The notes beneath the pieces are model-generated. The model made no database searches, was not told where the DNA came from, and saw only the letters and a list, made by a program, of their open reading frames with translations. A stretch of 64,000 nt of DNA. Source: Gambelia wislizenii (taxonomy: Eukaryota > Chordata > Lepidosauria > Squamata > Crotaphytidae). Where the stretch lies: positions 4,667,501 to 4,731,500 of the forward strand of contig JAUMIR010000015.1 in NCBI GenBank assembly GCA_030847615.1, read 5' to 3'. Shown here in pieces: positions 32,540-42,414 of the stretch (position 1 is the stretch's first letter; each line of letters opens with the position of its first letter). Position numbers and translations under genes: made by a program.

Positions 32540-32791
32540 TCCGCCCCATACCCTTCAGTCCTCTGGGGATTGGTTCAGGGGGGCCATGAATACCAAAAAC
32601 TGGATAATATCGAACACCATGGAAAATGGTGGGACTTCCAGTTTAAAATACCACAGGTTGTCTTGGAGGACCTAGAAAATGGCTAGAGAAGACACATTTC
32701 CTAGGAAGACTCTATGGTAGGTGTGCTGTTTTGTGTCCCATGGATAATTGAACCAGTGGGTAATGAATCAGTTGATACGGGGGTCCTACTG
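32540..32791. mobile_element. Tigger/pogo-like MITE, left end worn
   Basis: The right end GGGGGTCCTACTG plus TA is clear at 32779-32793. The left end is degraded (cttcagtcctctggggattg). The interior matches the copies at 20093 and 46068. Confidence 0.65.
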
Positions 32792-32954
32792 TACACACAC
32801 TTTTCAAGACAGTGCTCCCACCCTGAGATTCCTCCCTCTCACTCTGAGGAATGGAAAAGAAGGACTAGGCCCTGGTTGCTGGGAACCCTAATCTTGTGTG
32901 ATCTGAGCCCTAATTATTATTTGCAGGGCTTCAACCACTGCAATACACTCCAAC

Positions 32955-33092
32955 ATTTCAGGATATGTGTGGCCAAGATACATCACATTTTGGTCAAAGG
33001 GGTGTGGCCAGGCAACAAGAGGGTGAAAGTTATTAATGAGAAAGAATACATAAAACTACTAGCTTAAGCAGATAAACTCTGGTATTTATATA
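32955..33092. repeat. dispersed repeat family d, left part
   Basis: Phrases aggatatgtgtggccaagat and gaaagttattaatgagaaag. The right part of the same copy continues at 40612 beyond the inserted MITE. Confidence 0.5.
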
Positions 33093-33542
33093 CAGTTGCC
33101 CCTCCACATTCGCAGCTTTCACTCTTGCGGTTTTGATTATTCGTGGTTGGCTCAGCAAGAACCCCATTTAAATCAGCTTCTCTCCCTCACACACAAGGGA
33201 GAGGAGACAATTTAAATGGAGTGCATGCTGAGCAAACCGCGTGCCCACTCCCGCTCTCCTGGGTCTTCGCTCCATTTGGGGTGGAGATCCAAGCCATTGA
33301 GGGAGCAGGGAGTTTGTGGAAAAGGTGTTTTAGCCCCCCCACCCTTCCCAAAGCCGCGATTGAGCTTTCCAAGCCTTGTTGCGGCTTTGGCAGGGTGGGG
33401 GTGGCTGAAAAGCCTCTCTGCCGCACTCCCTCCATCCCTCCAGACATTCCCGAAGCAGCTATGGGGCTCTCAATCCCCAGAGACCCTCTGGGAAGGCCAG
33501 GGAGAGGCTGGCAAGCCTCCCGCCCGCCCGCCGCCATCCCCA

Positions 33543-33691
33543 GCATTCTCTGAGGGAGGGGTGATGCGGGTCCTTTACATCTGGGTTTCGTCAGTCACCG
33601 CCCAGGTGTAGCAGGAAGTTACATCAAGCCTCTTGATATTCAAATTTCTTTGTCTTCATCTCCTCCATCCTGGAGCCACGAGGCCAGTTCT
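33543..33691 (+). repeat. DIRS left inverted terminal repeat
   Basis: Starts gcattctctgagggagggg and runs to gagccacgaggccagttc. It pairs with 39769-39915 in inverse orientation over about 145 bp with few mismatches. Its first 43 bp are repeated inversely in the internal complementary region. Confidence 0.9.
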
Positions 33692-33962
33692 AACTTCCTG
33701 CTTCGCCCAGTAGGTAGCTGAGAAATCTCCTCCGTCTGGAATTTCTATCTCCACCTTTTCTTTTTCCTTTTACCTACCTTTTTCCTTCTCTAGGCATTGC
33801 TGTTTTTCAGCCCTTGCCTTCTCCCTTTGAATTTCCCGCCTATTTAAAAAAAAAAAAAACTCCTCTCCTCTCTCCGCGGCTGCTCAGTCGGCTCCAGCCT
33901 GCTCTCTCTCTCTCTCTTCCCCCCTCCCACCTCTCTCCTTACTTTCTCTTTGCACTGAGGCC

Positions 33963-36579
33963 ATGCAGGCCCAGGAGATTCCCCAGCAGGCGGGGAAGGA
34001 CTCCGGAGTGGCCGGGGATGCGGTTCTCGACCGCGGCCACTCCGAGGACGCGGAGAACGCTGCTGGGGGAGCCGCGGTCACCATTGCTGCCGCTGCCGGC
34101 TCCCATGTGGGCGTCCCTCAGAGGGACGCGGCCCGGAAGGCACACCAGGCCATCGTGACTGGGAAAGCCTCCGATGGCCAAGCGGCAGCCAAACCACGGA
34201 AGAGGCCAGCGCAGCCTAGGAAGAAGCTGGCCTCTGATGCCTCCAGCGGGACCGCGATGGAACCTCCCCTCTGGAGTGCTTGGCACGCGCCAGGTGCCTG
34301 CTGGCAGGACTGGACAGTGGTAGGAGCCCCTCGGAAGGTGCAAGGGGCCCTTGGGGGGAGCGGGGACGAACTGCCCCTTCCCCCACGCATCGTGCCCTCC
34401 CTGCTTTTGGGGACGGCGCGTATTCTACCCCCCTGGAGGCCAAACGGAGCGCGGGAGGGGGAAGGGGAGAGCGAGGACTCGCGCTCCCATGCGGAGCCCT
34501 CACCATCCACCGGGTCCAAAACAACCGCCACCACTGCCTCGGGGGAGGGGGACACACCGCATGGGGAACCCCAGTCGCTGGCCGACCCCACAACGGGAAG
34601 CAGCCAGGCCCTGTCCCAACTGAGCCAACCACCACAAAGCCTGGGCACGGAGGAGCAGGCCTTACAGGCCCCAACTCCTCAAGCACCCCCCCCCACAGGT
34701 TCCAGCCTCGCTGGACGGAACAACTAAGGCCCTGGCCTCCCAACCTCCACTCCTCCCGACCTTGCCTGCCCAGGTGCCACGCCAGCAACACCAGCTGCCC
34801 TTGGTGCTCCAACCAATGCCTCAGCAGGCAGTGCCCATTCAGGCGCAGCAACCGTTGGTTTACCAGGCCTTGCCACCACAGGGGCCGGTGAGCCAGACCC
34901 TGGGCTTGGGCAACCAAAATCAGGTTTTCCTCCCACCAGTGGTCCAACCTCAGCCTATGCAGGCGGTGGGGTTTCAGGCACAGCCCTACCAGGCCCCAGT
35001 CCTTCAGGCCCCGTCTCTTCAGGCCCCCACGGGCCATACCAGCCAAAACCACCATGGCATCCCAGTGTTTTATGATCACTCTAGTGGGGAGGAGTCCGAC
35101 ATCGAGTGGTTGGCCGCTCAACCACCCAAGGCCAGGGGAGCTAGGCCCACACAGCAGGGGGGTCGCAGAAAGCGTAAGGGCGCTATTAAGGCAGCCCTAC
35201 AGCTGCTCTCAAAGGCATTGCTCTCAGACGAGGATTCGTCAGAAGAGCCTGGCACGAGCGCCTCAACCTCGGGGGTTCCCCCTAAGGACCAGGCGAACAA
35301 CGCGCAGTCCCAGCAATCCGCAGGACCGGGCAAGGCAAAAGTTAAGTCCGCGTCCAAGGGTCCCAGAGCCCCATTAAGAGGCACAGATGTCCTGGCCAAG
35401 AAGAGGAAGGATCCTCCCTCCACCCACTCCTCTGCAGAGTCCCTACCCCTCTCGGATGAGGAACGCGCCCTCACTGATGTCGTCAGGGCGTCCGGGACCC
35501 ACGATGATGTAATCCTAACCGACAAGGAAGAAGGAGAAATCTCTGATTCCGAGTTAGCAGACCAGGACCACTCGGATCGCCTCTTCCAAGGAGAGTGGTA
35601 TGTTCCTCTTCTTATTAGGGTGATGGCAACACTAGAAATTACACCTACAGACACAGACCAAGCTCCATCGACATCGTCGTCCAACGAGAAGGTCGCTGCA
35701 GTGATGCGCACCTCACGCCCAAAGAAGCCAGAGGTACCCTTCCCAGAGGCCTTCTGGTCCCTGGTAACCAACGAATGGGAGAAACCTTCAATGGGAAGGC
35801 GGGGCACCACTGTGGCTCAGAAATATTACAACACCACTCAACGCTTTCTGGACCTCCTAAAGCCCCCAGTGGTCGACAATCCGGTTGCGTCCCTCGTCTC
35901 AAATTGTCTGGCTCCTAAGGAAGGAGAGGGCTCCCTCCGGGACCCGGACGAAAAAAGAACCGACGCAGCCATCAAGAAGGCCCACGACTCCGCGGCATGC
36001 GGGGTCAGATCCACGCTGGCAATATCGCTTTTTTCCAGAGCGGCGATAGTGTGGCTGCAAGAGCTCATGGAGATCCAGGAGCTCGACCCAAACGTGCTGC
36101 ACAAGTCTCTGCTTAGATTCCTGCGTACCTTCTTCTTCATAGCTGACGCGGCACAGGACGCCATGATTTTTTCTGCCCGCGCGATTGGGGCCCTCACGTT
36201 GGCCAGGAGATCAGTCTGGCTAAAGCACTGGCAGGTGGATACTCCTACCAGGGCAGCATTGGCCTCAGCGGCCTTTAAGGGCCTTAAACTGTTTGGGGAA
36301 GAGGCCCTAAAGGGTATCCTGGTCGAGACAAAGGACAAAAAGTTGGCTATGCCCTCCACACGCAAGAAGCCAGACAAGAAGAGTGGCAGACGACCCTTTC
36401 AAACTTCTCGTCCCTTTCGTTCCTTTAGGGGATTCGGGAAGCAGCGAAACTACAACTCCTTTCGCCCACCATGGGTTAAGCCAAACTACGTCATCAGACA
36501 GAACACTGGATCACAGCCCAACAATAGCAGAACGGGAGGCTCCAACGCTCAGCGTGGAGGCTCGCGACAACATTCCTGA
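33963..36579 (+). CDS. DIRS gag-like ORF1, one frame break
   Basis: The ATG at 33963 opens a frame that ends at 34727. The continuing frame is open from before 34690 to 36579. The two overlap at a run of nine C at 34686-34694, and the downstream reading behaves as if one base had been added there. The protein is Ala/Pro/Gln-rich at the N-terminus, acidic Ser-rich in the middle (SDEDSSEEPGTS, LTDKEEGEISDSE) and has a helical region (about 35780-36330). A basic Arg/Phe/Ser-rich C-terminal tail (KKSGRRPFQTSRPFRSFRGF) suits nucleic-acid binding. No CCHC knuckle was seen. It is the presumed capsid-like protein, called mainly by position. It may be functional if the C run is an assembly error. Confidence 0.8.
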
Positions 36580-38467
36580 CTCGGGGTCGCCCCCAGTGGG
36601 CGGCCGCCTCAGTCTGTTCCTCCGGCCTTGGTCGAACTCGACAACGGACAGGTGGGTCGTCTCAACAATCACCCACGGGTACAAAATCGAGTTTGACTCA
36701 AGGCCAAGGGGCAGATTTCTCCCAGCCCCAATACCCAAGGATCCAAAGAAGGCGAGAGACCTGACGACAGCCATATCTCACCTAAGACACATAGCAGCCA
36801 TAGAAGAGGTACCAGCCTCTCAGCGCTTCTTAGGGGTGTACTCCTTCTTCTTCACAGTACCAAAGAAGGACGGCAGCCAGAGGTCCATCCTGGATCTAAA
36901 ATACACCAACAGACACATCACATACAGAAAGTTCCGGATGGAGACGCTTACATCCATAAGGGAGGCGCTCCAACCAGCAGACTTTCTAGCCTCACTCGAT
37001 CTCTCAGATGCGTATATGCACATCATGATCCACGAGGACAGCAGACAATACCTCCGCTTTGCCTTCGGGGATCAACACTTCCAGTTCAGGGCCCTTCCAT
37101 TTGGTCTGGCCTCAGCACCAAGGGTCTTCACCAAGGTCCTGATCACCCTAATCGCCAACCTGAGGGCACAGGGAATCCACCTGTACCCATATTTGGACGA
37201 CATCTTACTGCGTGCATCCTCTCTGAACAAAGCAGGGAGAGACCTGCAGACCACAATTCACTACCTGCAGGCCCATGGTTTTCTGGTGAACTTCAAAAAG
37301 AGCAGCCTGTCTCCTGCCCGCACCATCGTCCACCTGGGTGTGGAAATAGACACACAACGCTCCAAGATCACCCTGTCCAAGGAGCGACAGGAGGTCCTCC
37401 TACGGGAAGTTCGCACAGTTCGTTTCCTAAGGAAGGTACCGCTGTCCCTACTAGCCAGACTCCTCGGCCTTATGATCTCGGCCTTTGGGGTTGTGCCTTG
37501 GGCAAGGTTCCACTCCAGACCCCTGCAGAACTTCCTGATGCCTTACCAAAAGGAGATCGCATTGAGGAAGTCCCCACTCCTTCTCCTTCCACAGCATGTG
37601 AAGGATTCGCTGGCCTGGTGGTCTCAGATGAAAACAATCAGCAAGGGTTCTCCGTTCACAGTACCCCAGGCGATCCTGGTCACCTCCGATGCGAGCCTAC
37701 GGGGCTGGGGAGCACACTGTCAGGGACAAGTGACGCAAGGGATTTGGAGCCCACAGGAAAAGACTCACAGCATCAACTGGCTGGAGCTACGAGCGGCTTG
37801 TTTGGCCCTGCAACACTTCACCCCAGTCCTGAGGGGTCAACACGTCATGGTGATGACGGACAACACTACGGCCCGATCGTACATAGCGAAACAAGGAGGT
37901 TCGAGATCCCGGTCCCTGCAACAGGAAGCGGACCTCATCTTCCTCTGGGCCGAACGGACGGTGCAGTCCCTTACGGCTCAGTACCTGCAGGGGGAATGCA
38001 ATCAACAAGCGGACTACCTGAGCAGATACTCGGTTCTCCCCGGAGAGTGGGAGCTAAACGACGACGTGTTCCTTCAGGTCCAGGCCAGGTTCGGCCAGCT
38101 GGAGGTGGACATGTTCGCGACAAGGTCAAACGCCAAGCTGGACAGATTCTTTGCCAGGTTCTTTCACCACAACGCCGAAGGCACGGACGCCCTACGATCC
38201 CCTTGGCCGGCCGGTCTCCTATACCTGTTTCCCCCACTTCCCCTCATAGGGAAAGTCTGTCGGAAGGTTCGCCAGGAGAAGGCACAAGTGGTCCTGATAG
38301 CACCCCATTGGCCGAGGCGTCCCTGGTTCTCCAAGTTGATGGACATGAGGGTTCAGAGCCAGTGGAGTCTACCTCAGAGACCCGACCTACTTCATCAGGG
38401 TCCGATCCTCCACCCAGATCCAAGCTGGTTACAACTGACAGCTTGGAGATTGAGCGGCAAGCCCTAA
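36383..38467 (+). CDS. DIRS reverse transcriptase/RNase H
   Basis: An open frame of 694 codons overlapping the gag end by 197 bp in another frame. Its first in-frame candidate start is GTG, so entry may be by frameshifting or an internal start. RT motifs are KKDGSQRSILDLKYTN, LDLSDAYMHI, FRALPFGLASAPRVFTK and the palm YLDDILL (near 37190-37205). RNase H motifs are VTSDASLRGWGAH, NWLELRAACLAL and MTDNTTARSYI. After this comes NQQADYLSR, then GQLEVDMFATRSNAKLDRFF, a region conserved in DIRS proteins between RNase H and the methyltransferase-like tail. All catalytic acidic residues that I can place are present, and the frame is undamaged. Confidence 0.93.
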   Translation: MADDPFKLLVPFVPLGDSGSSETTTPFAHHGLSQTTSSDRTLDHSPTIAEREAPTLSVEARDNIPDSGSPPVGGRLSLFLRPWSNSTTDRWVVSTITHGYKIEFDSRPRGRFLPAPIPKDPKKARDLTTAISHLRHIAAIEEVPASQRFLGVYSFFFTVPKKDGSQRSILDLKYTNRHITYRKFRMETLTSIREALQPADFLASLDLSDAYMHIMIHEDSRQYLRFAFGDQHFQFRALPFGLASAPRVFTKVLITLIANLRAQGIHLYPYLDDILLRASSLNKAGRDLQTTIHYLQAHGFLVNFKKSSLSPARTIVHLGVEIDTQRSKITLSKERQEVLLREVRTVRFLRKVPLSLLARLLGLMISAFGVVPWARFHSRPLQNFLMPYQKEIALRKSPLLLLPQHVKDSLAWWSQMKTISKGSPFTVPQAILVTSDASLRGWGAHCQGQVTQGIWSPQEKTHSINWLELRAACLALQHFTPVLRGQHVMVMTDNTTARSYIAKQGGSRSRSLQQEADLIFLWAERTVQSLTAQYLQGECNQQADYLSRYSVLPGEWELNDDVFLQVQARFGQLEVDMFATRSNAKLDRFFARFFHHNAEGTDALRSPWPAGLLYLFPPLPLIGKVCRKVRQEKAQVVLIAPHWPRRPWFSKLMDMRVQSQWSLPQRPDLLHQGPILHPDPSWLQLTAWRLSGKP

Positions 38468-39495
38468 GAGAACATGGATACGACGATTCAGTTATCAGTA
38501 CCCTTCTTTCCTCTAGGCGCGTGTCCACCAGGAGGATCTATGAAGCTACATGGCGAGCCTTCAAGAGATGGTGTGCCCCTCGCCAATTGATCGCTGAAGA
38601 AGCTTCGGTGAAACACATCCTGGCATTCTTACAGAAAGGCCTCGAGGCGGGCTTACGACCAAATACCCTGAAGAGACAGGTGGCCGCACTGTCGGCCTTC
38701 CTCACAGTACAGGACGGAAACCGCCTCTCATCGCATCCCCATATCAGGCGTTTCCTCAGGGGTGCCTCGATAGTTTCACCCCAGGTGAGGCACAGGTTTC
38801 CGTCGTGGAACCTCTCCCTAGTCCTCAGGCAACTCATGAAGCACCCGTTTGAACCGTTGCGCACAGTTTCCCTTAGAATTCTCACCATCAAGGTTGCCTT
38901 CCTAGTGGCCATCACCTCAGCGCGAAGAGTGTCGGAGTTGGCCTCTCTGTCAGTTAGGGAACACCTGTGTTCCTTTAGCAAGGATGTAGTGACCCTACAC
39001 CCAGACCCGTCATTCAAACCAAAGCTTGTCTCCGAGTTCCATGTCTCGCAGCCCTTGATTCTGCCCTCCTTTTGTCCTGACCCTTCGCACCCGAAGGAGA
39101 AGCTCTGGCATAACTTGGACGTCAGGAGGGCCCTGAAGATCTACATTAGACGTACTGCTTACATCAGATGTTGCGATGCCCTATTCGTCTCTTTCTCTCA
39201 GGCAGCCATAGGGTCCAGAGCTTCGCAGAAGACCATCACTTCCTGGATCAGGGCCTGTATCTTCGAGGCCTATGACTCAGCTAGGCTTCCCAGACCTTCA
39301 GGGGTCACGGCACATTCGACTAGGTCAGCCGCGACATCCGCGGTCTTCTCTACTAACGCTTCTCTGGTAGAAATCTGCAGGGCAGCAACCTGGAGCACAC
39401 CGTCCACCTTCATTAGACACTATAAGGTGGATAAGTTCCGCTCCGCCAAGGCGAACTTCGGTCGGAGGGTGCTCCAGGAGGTGCTCAAAGACTGA
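37498..39495 (+). CDS. DIRS tyrosine recombinase
   Basis: The frame is open from 37498 (TTG, not a confident start) to 39495, overlapping RT/RNase H by almost 1 kb. The recombinase domain itself lies at about 38430-39440. An SAM-like core-binding part comes first (STRRIYEATWRAFKRWC, LRPNTLKRQVAALSAFL). The catalytic part has Arg in TSARRVSELA (about 38923), His and Arg in AHSTRSAAT (39312-39326) and Tyr in IRHYKVDKF (39421-39423). The R...HxxR...Y tetrad of tyrosine recombinases is therefore complete. It is expected to integrate the circular cDNA without target duplication. The part before 38400 may be only a by-product of the overlapping frame. Confidence 0.9.
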   Translation: MGKVPLQTPAELPDALPKGDRIEEVPTPSPSTACEGFAGLVVSDENNQQGFSVHSTPGDPGHLRCEPTGLGSTLSGTSDARDLEPTGKDSQHQLAGATSGLFGPATLHPSPEGSTRHGDDGQHYGPIVHSETRRFEIPVPATGSGPHLPLGRTDGAVPYGSVPAGGMQSTSGLPEQILGSPRRVGAKRRRVPSGPGQVRPAGGGHVRDKVKRQAGQILCQVLSPQRRRHGRPTIPLAGRSPIPVSPTSPHRESLSEGSPGEGTSGPDSTPLAEASLVLQVDGHEGSEPVESTSETRPTSSGSDPPPRSKLVTTDSLEIERQALREHGYDDSVISTLLSSRRVSTRRIYEATWRAFKRWCAPRQLIAEEASVKHILAFLQKGLEAGLRPNTLKRQVAALSAFLTVQDGNRLSSHPHIRRFLRGASIVSPQVRHRFPSWNLSLVLRQLMKHPFEPLRTVSLRILTIKVAFLVAITSARRVSELASLSVREHLCSFSKDVVTLHPDPSFKPKLVSEFHVSQPLILPSFCPDPSHPKEKLWHNLDVRRALKIYIRRTAYIRCCDALFVSFSQAAIGSRASQKTITSWIRACIFEAYDSARLPRPSGVTAHSTRSAATSAVFSTNASLVEICRAATWSTPSTFIRHYKVDKFRSAKANFGRRVLQEVLKD

Positions 39496-39547
39496 GTCCG
39501 CCAATCCCGCAGTCACTCCCGCCCTATTGAGTCAGCTTGGGCACGTC

Positions 39548-39650
39548 CCAGATGTAAAGGACCCGCATCACCCCTCCCTCAGAGAATGCCACATTGGTTA
39601 CTTACCGTGAAGGTGCATTCTTGAGGGAATGGGGTGATGCGGGTCCTTTC
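39548..39650 (+). repeat. DIRS internal complementary region
   Basis: 39548-39590 is the inverse of the left end (33543-33585). 39589-39650 is the inverse of the outer right end, including its extension beyond the shared terminal repeat. The two meet at gaatgccacatt, so this region is a template of the joined circle junction. It begins about 50 bp after the recombinase stop codon. Confidence 0.9.
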
Positions 39651-39768
39651 CCCGCCAGTGACTGCGTGCGTTTTTCCTTACATGGCGGTACCCTTATTAT
39701 CTAGTTCTGTTTAATGCTATTTGACTTAATCGATTTCCTTAGTCCTTACAGGGCTTTGCTAGTCAGTG

Positions 39769-39946
39769 AACTGGCCTCGTGGCTCCAGGATGGAGGAGAT
39801 GAAGACAAAGAAATTTGAATATGAAGAGGCTTGATGTAACTTCCTGCTACACCTGGGCAGTGACTGACAAAACCCAGATGTGAAGGCCCCGCATCACCCC
39901 GTTCCCTCAAGAATGCACCTTCACGGTAAGTAACCAATGTGGCATT
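39769..39946 (-). repeat. DIRS right inverted terminal repeat with terminal extension
   Basis: 39769-39915 mirrors the left terminal repeat. The last about 31 bp (gaatgcaccttcacggtaag to ggcatt) are absent from the left repeat but present in the internal complementary region, as in other DIRS elements with unequal ends. Confidence 0.88.
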
Positions 39947-40611
39947 CCTGAGGCAGCTCCAAGGCTTCAAAGCCCCAGTGCCCCTTTGCGAAGACCAGGG
40001 AGAGGCCGACCAGCCTCCCACCCGCCGTCGTCCCCGGCCTTCCCCAGGCAGCTCCAGGGCTTCAAAGCCCCGGAGCCCCCTCGGGAAGGCTGGGGAGAGG
40101 CCGACCAGCCTCTCTCCTTCCCTTCTGCCACCGTCCCCGGCCTTCCCAAGGCGGCTCTGAGGCTTCAAAGCCCTGGAGCCCTCTCGCAAAGGCCGGGGAG
40201 AGGCCGGCAAGCCTCCTGCTCGCCCGCCCGCCCGCCTGCCCGCCCCCATCTCTGGCCTTCCCCAGGTGGCTCCAGGGCTTCAAAGCCCCAGACCTGCCTC
40301 AGGAAGGCCGGGGGGAGGCTGGCCAACCTCCTAGCCATGGCCACCCTGACCTTCCCGAAGTGGGTATGGGGCTCGAGAGCCCCATAGCTGCTTCAGGAAC
40401 CGCAGCAGGCAGCAGGGGGTGTGGCAGCCAGGTGGGAAGGAGACTTTTTAGCCACCCCTGCACTTCCCCAAGTAGCGATGGGACTCGAAAAGCCCTATCA
40501 CCACTTTGGAAGGGCGGGGGGGGGTGCGGGCGGGCAGGGGGAGGCCTTCCCCCCCCCTACATTTGCGGGGGTCTCGAGACCCTAACCCCCGCGAATGTAG
40601 AGGAACGACTG

Positions 40612-41220
40612 TACTGAGTTCAGGAAGGGCAAGACTTAGCCCTCTCCTCTCCTGCCCTCCTGCTGAGTTAATTGAGAGCTCACTACTTTGTTAATTAACT
40701 CACTACTGAATTAATTGAGAGCAAACTACTTTTGCACTTTCAGCTCAGTTTGCAGCAACTGAAGCAAGCCAAGGATGAAGGGGGAAAGTGAGAAAAGGAA
40801 AGAAAAACCAGGACATTTTAAAAGCATCTGAGAAAGTGGGATGACCAAAAATTAACTGGGGCTGTTCCTGCCCAATCGACAGTTGGAGACTATGCAATTG
40901 GTCCAGTTGTTCTTTTCTGCTTTTCTTTTTGCTGCTGCTGCAGAGGAAGGGACCCTTTTGGCTGTCCTTGGCAGTGGTGGTGGCGGCGGCAGGCAGGTGG
41001 CAGACAGTCAGCTCAAAGGAAGAAGAAAGGCCTGACAGGAGCCTTAGGTGAGAGGTTGCATCTCATCCTCACATTGCTACCTGGAAGGGAAATTGGTGAG
41101 GGGAACTTTGTGTTCAGGTGTCAGGAGTCATCACGCTCAAACCAGGCTCCGTGACAGTACTCTGCTTGTGCTAGAATCAGTGAGGGTTTATATAACTGTG
41201 TGAGAAGAAGATGCAGTGGT
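40612..41220. repeat. dispersed repeat family d, right part, then unassigned sequence
   Basis: Continues the copy interrupted at 33092: gttcaggaagggcaagactt, then gcaaactacttttgcacttt and gtttgcagcaactgaag. From about 40900 onward nothing specific was recognised. Confidence 0.45.
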
Positions 41221-41459
41221 TCAAAATTGGGGTGGGGGGATATATTTTGAGTGAACAGGGTGAAGTGTCCACAGTGATTTGACTAGGGTGAAGGTGGTTA
41301 TTGTGTTGGCCAGAAATAGTTCAGCTTCTCTGAGCTTAGCTGCAACAAACTTATTTCTGAACGAGAACAAAAAGGATGAGTTCATCTTCATACTTCCAAA
41401 AGACTTACATCTAGAAGAGCCTACTAAAACATACCCACTGACATTTAACAGCTGCAACT

Positions 41460-41650
41460 CGGGATATGTGAGGTGAAGCAACATCAGAGTATGATCAAGA
41501 TCTCAGAGGTTACTAATGAGGAAGACAAGCTAGGAGGGGCTGCAGCAGTTTGCTTTTGCTTGAGCCTACTCGAAAAGATGAGATTTGTCTCTTTCCTCCC
41601 CTCCCCTCCCTACTGCATGAATAGAATATAAACAAGTTTTGCACTTTAAA
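41460..41650. repeat. dispersed repeat family d
   Basis: Phrases gcaacatcagagtatgatca, gctgcagcagtttgcttttg and gtttgcactttaaac. It directly precedes a CR1 fragment. Confidence 0.5.
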
Positions 41651-41654
41651 CTAT

Positions 41655-42410
41655 AAAGTGCCACTGTATTCTGCTTTGGTCAGACCTCACCTGAAGTACT
41701 GTGTCCAGTTCTGGGCACCACAATTCAGGAAAGATATTGAGAAGCTGGAACGTGTCCAGAGGAGGGCAACCAGAGGAGGGAGAGCCCTCCCTCCAGCCCA
41801 ACTGTCACTGCCCTGCTTTGGAGGAAGAGAAGAACTAGCAGTATCCCCTACTGCCATTCCCTTTTCCTTATGTGTCTTATTTAGATTGTAAGCCTGAGGG
41901 CAGGGACTGTTAAATTTACCATTTGTAAGCTGCTCTGATAGCCTTTGTGGCTGAAGAGTGGGGTATAAATAAATAAATAAATAAATATAAAAAAATAAAC
42001 CAGGATGGTGGCTGGTCTGGAAGCCATTATGCCCTATGAGGAGCGGCTTAGGGAGCTGGGTATGTTTAGTCTGGAGAAGAGAAGGTTGAGAGGGGACATG
42101 AGAGCCATGTTTAAGTATTTGAGGGAATGTCATACTGAGGATGGGGCAAGCTTGTTTTCTGCTGCTCTAGAGACCAGGACGTAGAGCAATGGGTTCAAAC
42201 TATAGGAAAAGAGATTCCACCTAAACATTAGGAAGATCTTCCTGACAATAAGAGCTGTTGGGCAGTGGAATGCACTGCCTGGGAGTGTGGTGGAGTCTCC
42301 TTCTTTGGAGGTTTTTAAATAGAGGCTGGATGGCTATGTGTCAGGAATGATTTGATTGTGTACTGGATGGCCCTTGGGGTCTCTTCCAACTTTATGATTC
42401 TATGAAACTC
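41655..42410 (+). pseudogene. old CR1 fragment interrupted by a SINE/LINE tail
   Basis: Starts [20 protein letters not shown]. It is broken at about 41777-41999 by a sequence ending in an (AATA)n tail (gctgctctgatagcctttgt). It resumes aggatggtggctggtctgga and ends at the CR1 3' end attctatgaaac. It is much more diverged than the other CR1 copies here. Confidence 0.75.
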
Positions 42411-42414
42411 AGTA

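Larger units (their letters stand above)
33543..39946 (+). mobile_element. complete DIRS-type tyrosine-recombinase retrotransposon
   Basis: A 6.4-kb element with all DIRS hallmarks: inverted terminal repeats (33543-33691 and about 39769-39946), an internal complementary region (39548-39650) that carries the inverse of both outer ends joined together, and three overlapping frames for gag, RT/RNase H and tyrosine recombinase. No target-site duplication is seen, as expected for recombinase-mediated integration of a circular DNA. The one visible fault is a frame break in gag. Confidence 0.93.
33093..40611. mobile_element. pogo-like MITE with GC-rich minisatellite, host of the DIRS element
   Basis: The left end CAGTTGCCCCTCCACATTCG (33093) and right end CGAATGTAGAGGAACGACTG (to 40611) are inverted and flanked by TA. 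The arms carry the same tcgcagctttcac and gcggggg-tctcgaga motifs as the copy at 14011. The body has GC-rich palindromic units of roughly 100-110 bp (33290-33540 and 39950-40530), with ggcttcaaagccccggagcc as the recurring core. Without the DIRS element it would be about 1.1 kb. Confidence 0.8.

Noticed and set aside
34216..35121. Minus-strand 301-codon frame
   Set aside because: Shadow of the GC-rich DIRS gag frame. No recognisable motif.
33091..40613. Reading the whole region as one large autonomous transposon with pogo ends
   Set aside because: The DIRS element has its own ends and genes. The pogo-like ends belong to an older host MITE, and no pogo transposase is present.
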